A DNA stretch of 8,776 nucleotides. It comes from Flavisolibacter sp. (lineage in GTDB: Bacteria; Bacteroidota; Bacteroidia; Chitinophagales; Chitinophagaceae). Below the pieces are notes generated by a model. It worked only from the letters and a program-made list of their open reading frames with translations, did not search any database and was not told the DNA's origin. Where the stretch lies: NCBI GenBank assembly GCA_025936195.1, contig JAICTW010000065.1:1-8776 (forward strand), given 5' to 3'. Shown here one piece after another: positions 6,045 to 8,776 of the stretch (its first letter is position 1; the number at the start of each line of letters is the position of its first letter). The translations under genes were made by a program, and so were the position numbers.

Positions 6045-6052
6045 CAAACTTA
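6045..6052 (-). promoter_or_regulatory. Possible minus-strand -7 box TAAGTTTG for the candidate small RNA
   Basis: An exact TAnnTTTG match read right to left. The predicted start at about 6038-6040 coincides with the first base of the stem-loop. It lacks a clear -33 element, so support is partial. Confidence 0.3.
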
Positions 6053-6184
6053 TGCCCGAAGCCACGCTGCGAACATGACCTTCATCATCTTTCAAACTGA
6101 TTCTTTTCATAAATAAAATTCAACTGCTCTCTTAAAAAGGAAACATAATTTTTTTGAATGCACTTCATTTTAAAACCATAAATC

Positions 6185-6212
6185 TTTGCCTCGGCTGATA
6201 TGCTTAATTTTA
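6185..6212 (+). promoter_or_regulatory. Weak promoter candidate for the dipeptidase
   Basis: TTTG (6185-6188) is followed after 16 bp by TAATTTTA (6205-6212), which matches TAnnTTTG except for the last base. The spacing is shorter than the usual 19-20 bp. Transcription would start near 6218, leaving a leader of about 25 nt before the ATG at 6244. Confidence 0.25.
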
Positions 6213-6243
6213 TAATCCAATAATTAATCAAACCAATCAGATT

Positions 6244-7617
6244 ATGCAAACAGCCTGGAAAGAATATCAGGAGAAAAACCAACAGCGGTTTTTAGATGAA
6301 ATGCTCGAATTGCTTCGCATTCCCTCCATCAGTGCTAAAAGTGAACGTAAAGAAGATATGCGCAAATGCGCCGAACTGGTAAGGCAACGGCTGATTGATT
6401 CCGGTGCCGGCAAAGCGGAAGTGATGGACACGGACGGTTATCCTGTTGTGTATGGAGAAAAGATCATTGATCCTAAAAAGCCTACGGTATTGGTGTATGG
6501 GCATTATGATGTACAACCTCCCGAACCATTGGAACTTTGGCATAGTGGTCCTTTTGATCCGGTTATCAAAGACGGAAAGGTGTATGCAAGGGGAAGTGCT
6601 GATGACAAAGGACAGTTTTACATGCATGTGAAGGCCATGGAAACTTTGGTGAAAACAAACAGCATGGAAACGAACATTAAATTTTTGATTGAAGGCGAAG
6701 AAGAAGTAGGTTCTCCCAACTTAGGAAAGTTTGTTGCAGCACATAAAGACCTGTTGAAAGCCGATGTGATCTTAATTTCCGACAGTGCCATGATCAGCAT
6801 GGACAATCCTTCGCTGGATATTGGCGTTCGTGGTCTGTCTTACATTGAAGTGGAAGTAACCGGCGCAAACAGGGATTTGCATAGTGGGACCTATGGCGGT
6901 GCTGTTGCCAATCCCATCACTATTTTGTGCAAAATGATCGCTTCACTGCATGACGAAAATAATCATGTAACCATTCCAGGCTTTTATGATGATGTGGTGG
7001 AAGCCACGAAAGAAGAAAGAGAACTGATGGCAAAAGCACCATACAATGAAGAAGAATATAAAAGGGATCTTGGTGTAAAAGAACTGTGGGGAGAAAAAGG
7101 CTATACTACTAACGAACGCACGGGCATTCGTCCTACCATTGAGGTGAATGGTATTTGGGGCGGTTATACCGGTGAAGGTGCTAAAACTGTTTTGCCTTCC
7201 AAAGCAACAGCAAAAATTTCTGCACGCCTCGTGCCTAATCAAAATTCAAGAAAGATCACAGACATGCTGCTGGCGCATTTTAAAAAAATAGCCCCGCCTT
7301 CTGTTACGGTTCATGCATTTGAACACCATGGCGGCGAAGCGTACATGACGCCAATTGACAGCAAAGGTTACCAGGCTGCGGCCAAAGCCATTCAAACCAC
7401 ATTTGGTAAAACGCCAATCCCGGTCCGTGGCGGTGGAAGTATTCCTATTTGCTCGATCCTTGAAAAAGAACTCGGAATCAAAATTGTATTCATGGGCTTT
7501 GGTTTGGATAATGATAACCTGCATTCACCCAATGAAAAATTCAACCTGGAGAATTATTATAAAGGAATTGAGACCATTCCCTACTTCCATAAATTTTTTG
7601 CCGAGGGTGTCAGATAG
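6244..7617 (+). CDS. M20 family metallo-dipeptidase (carnosinase/CPG2-like)
   Basis: A 457-residue, probably cytosolic zinc peptidase that hydrolyses dipeptides or short peptides; no signal peptide is seen. The dinuclear metal site is complete: His87 with helper Asp89 (YGHYDVQP), bridging Asp120 (GSADDKG), catalytic Glu153 and metal-binding Glu154 (EGEEEVGS), Asp180 (LISD) and His427 (LHSPNE). The lid/dimerisation domain lies between about 195 and 370 and carries His213 in DLHSGTYGG, the residue that in relatives reaches across the dimer to the active site. Length and motif order match the dipeptidase/carnosinase branch rather than the shorter ArgE/DapE enzymes. The ATG at 6244 gives the usual N-terminus. 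It appears to be monocistronic and ends at its own terminator. Exact substrate unknown. Confidence 0.95.
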   Translation: MQTAWKEYQEKNQQRFLDEMLELLRIPSISAKSERKEDMRKCAELVRQRLIDSGAGKAEVMDTDGYPVVYGEKIIDPKKPTVLVYGHYDVQPPEPLELWHSGPFDPVIKDGKVYARGSADDKGQFYMHVKAMETLVKTNSMETNIKFLIEGEEEVGSPNLGKFVAAHKDLLKADVILISDSAMISMDNPSLDIGVRGLSYIEVEVTGANRDLHSGTYGGAVANPITILCKMIASLHDENNHVTIPGFYDDVVEATKEERELMAKAPYNEEEYKRDLGVKELWGEKGYTTNERTGIRPTIEVNGIWGGYTGEGAKTVLPSKATAKISARLVPNQNSRKITDMLLAHFKKIAPPSVTVHAFEHHGGEAYMTPIDSKGYQAAAKAIQTTFGKTPIPVRGGGSIPICSILEKELGIKIVFMGFGLDNDNLHSPNEKFNLENYYKGIETIPYFHKFFAEGVR

Positions 7618-7639
7618 AATAACATGTTGAAAGAATTTT

Positions 7640-7665
7640 AAACCGCTCACTGGAGCGGTTTTTTT
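7640..7665 (+). terminator. Intrinsic terminator of the dipeptidase gene
   Basis: A 9-bp perfect stem (AAACCGCTC 7640-7648 with GAGCGGTTT 7653-7661) has a 4-base loop (ACTG), and a T-tract spans 7659-7665. It lies 22 bp after the dipeptidase stop and separates that gene from the lipoprotein gene. Confidence 0.9.
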
Positions 7666-7742
7666 ATACAGTTGTTTCACATACTCCAATAACTTTTAGA
7701 TCGCCTTCACAATCCTGTATCTTACTTTGTTGCCAAACAATG

Positions 7743-7750
7743 TAAGTTTG
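7743..7750 (+). promoter_or_regulatory. Possible -7 box TAAGTTTG before the lipoprotein gene
   Basis: An exact TAnnTTTG match ends 6 bp before the ATG at 7757, which would give a leaderless or nearly leaderless transcript. The nearest TTTG upstream (7726-7729) is only 13 bp away, too close for a normal -33 element, so support is limited. Confidence 0.3.
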
Positions 7751-7756
7751 TTGTAC

Positions 7757-8776
7757 ATGAGGAAGGGACTTATTGCTTCGGTTTTTGTTTTGGTGGTGGC
7801 AACTGCATTTTGGATGAGTGTTCCCGTTGGCTGTGCCAATATGATACCGCCTTCCGGCGGACCGAGAGATACGATTCCTCCTGTGTTGGTATCTGCCAAT
7901 CCAAGAGATTCTTCAGTTAATTTTAAAGGCGACAGAATTATTTTAACCTTCAATGAAGACCTGGACGATCCGAGAGACCCCAACACTATTCTTTATACGC
8001 CGGCTTTTGAAGCTCCTCCTACTGTTACAACAAAAGGCAGGGTACTTACGATAAAATTCAACGATACCACACTGCATCCAAATACAACCTATGTTATCAA
8101 TTTCGCCAACTCGATAGTGGATATTACGGAAGGCAATCCGGTGAAGGATTTTGTTTATGCTTTCTCAACCGGTTCTTATTTGGATTCGCTGGAAATTTCC
8201 GGAAGGGTTTTATTAGCTGAGAATGGAGAAGTAGATTCCACTTTGATCGTTGTTCTTCATAAGGATTTAAGAGATACGGCTGTAAGAATAAAAACACCAC
8301 AGTATGTTACGCGGTTAGACCGCAATGGCTATTTCCATTTTCATTATTTGCCAAAAGATACCTTTGCCATTTACGCCATTGGAGATGCTGCCATCAGCAG
8401 GAGATATCAAACTCCCACACAGCTATTTGCTTTTAACAACAAGCCGGTAGTTGCCGGCGAAGCGGATTCGGTGGTATTGTATGCATTCCGTGAAGCCAAT
8501 CGAAACGCTGGCAATACAGCAGCAACTGGAGGTTCTCAAAAAATTCCGGCTTCAGACAGAAGGCTTCGTTTTACGCCAAGCACTACTGCGCAGCAGGAAC
8601 TTCTGAACGATTTTGTTTTGACCTTCCCGGTTCCGTTGAAAAGTTTTGATTCCATGAAATTGCAACTAACTACTGACAGTGTATTCACTCCTGTTGCTTT
8701 CTCTGTTTCAATGGATACGTCCAATAAAGAAGTACGTATCAAAACACAATGGAAAGAAGGCACTCCTTATCATTTG
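7757..8776 (+). CDS. Ig-like (Big_5) domain lipoprotein, 3' end beyond the window
   Basis: The first 340 codons of a gene that runs off the right edge with no stop. The N-terminus is a lipoprotein-type signal: Arg2-Lys3, a hydrophobic core (about 5-20), and Cys26 as probable lipid-attachment site, followed by the ANMIPPSGGPRDTIPP stretch typical of Bacteroidota Big_5 lipoproteins. The residue at -3 is Pro, which is unusual for a lipobox. Residues about 41-139 form a bacterial Ig-like domain (PPVLVSANPRDSS, ILTFNEDL, LHPNTTYVINF, AFSTGS). Next comes a beta-rich region (about 145-245) that resembles a carboxypeptidase-regulatory-like fold (DRNGYFHFHYLPKDTFAIYAI). A Ser/Thr/Gly/Ala-rich linker around 250-265 leads into another beta-rich part. 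It is probably anchored in the outer membrane. The specific role is unknown. Confidence 0.88.
   Translation, partial: MRKGLIASVFVLVVATAFWMSVPVGCANMIPPSGGPRDTIPPVLVSANPRDSSVNFKGDRIILTFNEDLDDPRDPNTILYTPAFEAPPTVTTKGRVLTIKFNDTTLHPNTTYVINFANSIVDITEGNPVKDFVYAFSTGSYLDSLEISGRVLLAENGEVDSTLIVVLHKDLRDTAVRIKTPQYVTRLDRNGYFHFHYLPKDTFAIYAIGDAAISRRYQTPTQLFAFNNKPVVAGEADSVVLYAFREANRNAGNTAATGGSQKIPASDRRLRFTPSTTAQQELLNDFVLTFPVPLKSFDSMKLQLTTDSVFTPVAFSVSMDTSNKEVRIKTQWKEGTPYHL

Noticed and set aside
5817..6110. 97-codon minus-strand frame crossing the end of polymerase IV
   Set aside because: It would read through a strong terminator hairpin and then antisense to the polymerase gene; no similarity to anything I recognise.
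5953..6243. tmRNA or another known structured RNA in the gap after polymerase IV
   Set aside because: No tRNA-like acceptor end, no tag-peptide frame and too little GC-rich pairing; only the two hairpins of the small RNA candidate are present.
6085..6282. 65-codon minus-strand open frame reaching into the dipeptidase start
   Set aside because: It is AT-rich, has no recognisable motif and overlaps the start of a well-supported gene on the other strand.
7246..7524. Minus-strand frames within the dipeptidase gene
   Set aside because: They are antisense to the conserved C-terminal catalytic region and carry no domain signature.

Overview
The window looks like an ordinary chromosomal stretch of a Bacteroidota bacterium, most likely of the Chitinophagaceae/Chitinophagales type. 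The reasons are: moderately AT-rich DNA; promoter-like TAnnTTTG boxes, which are the Bacteroidota sigma signature; no clear Shine-Dalgarno sites in front of the genes; and a right-hand lipoprotein whose N-terminus (C-A-N-x-I-P-P-S-G-G-P-R-D-T) is typical of Ig-like (Big_5) lipoproteins of this phylum. No rRNA, tRNA, CRISPR array, insertion sequence, phage gene or plasmid gene is visible. I do not see a defence island or an obvious new multi-gene system.

Layout. (1) 48-1876, plus strand: a two-gene operon of an AKR6/Kv-beta-like aldo/keto reductase and an HSDL2-like short-chain dehydrogenase, closed by a strong bidirectional terminator (1994-2025). (2) 2026-2634, minus strand: a stand-alone HD-domain protein. 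(3) 2635-3024: a 390-bp intergenic region with a good Bacteroidota promoter (2782-2813), a 14-bp inverted repeat starting at the predicted transcript start, many ATCC words, and a 13-codon upstream reading frame whose stop overlaps the next start. (4) 3025-3432: a single-domain response regulator. (5) 3433-3620: a degenerate fold-back repeat of the CGCAGAG type. (6) 3621-4136: rimM, the 30S maturation factor, overlapping tail to tail with (7) 4093-4701, minus strand, a DinB/YfiT-fold putative metalloenzyme. (8) 4774-5952: DNA polymerase IV, divergent from gene 7 and apparently using a non-ATG start. (9) 5953-6243: a minus-strand-oriented terminator and a candidate small RNA. (10) 6244-7617: an M20 family dipeptidase with its own terminator. 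(11) 7757-8776: the first 340 codons of a lipoprotein that runs off the right edge.

The genes are mostly unrelated housekeeping or accessory functions: redox metabolism, signalling, ribosome assembly, translesion synthesis, peptide hydrolysis and cell envelope. Only the AKR-SDR pair looks like a functional operon. The most interesting material is intergenic: the response regulator leader, the candidate small RNA downstream of polymerase IV, and the fold-back repeat before rimM. All of these are inferences from sequence pattern alone.
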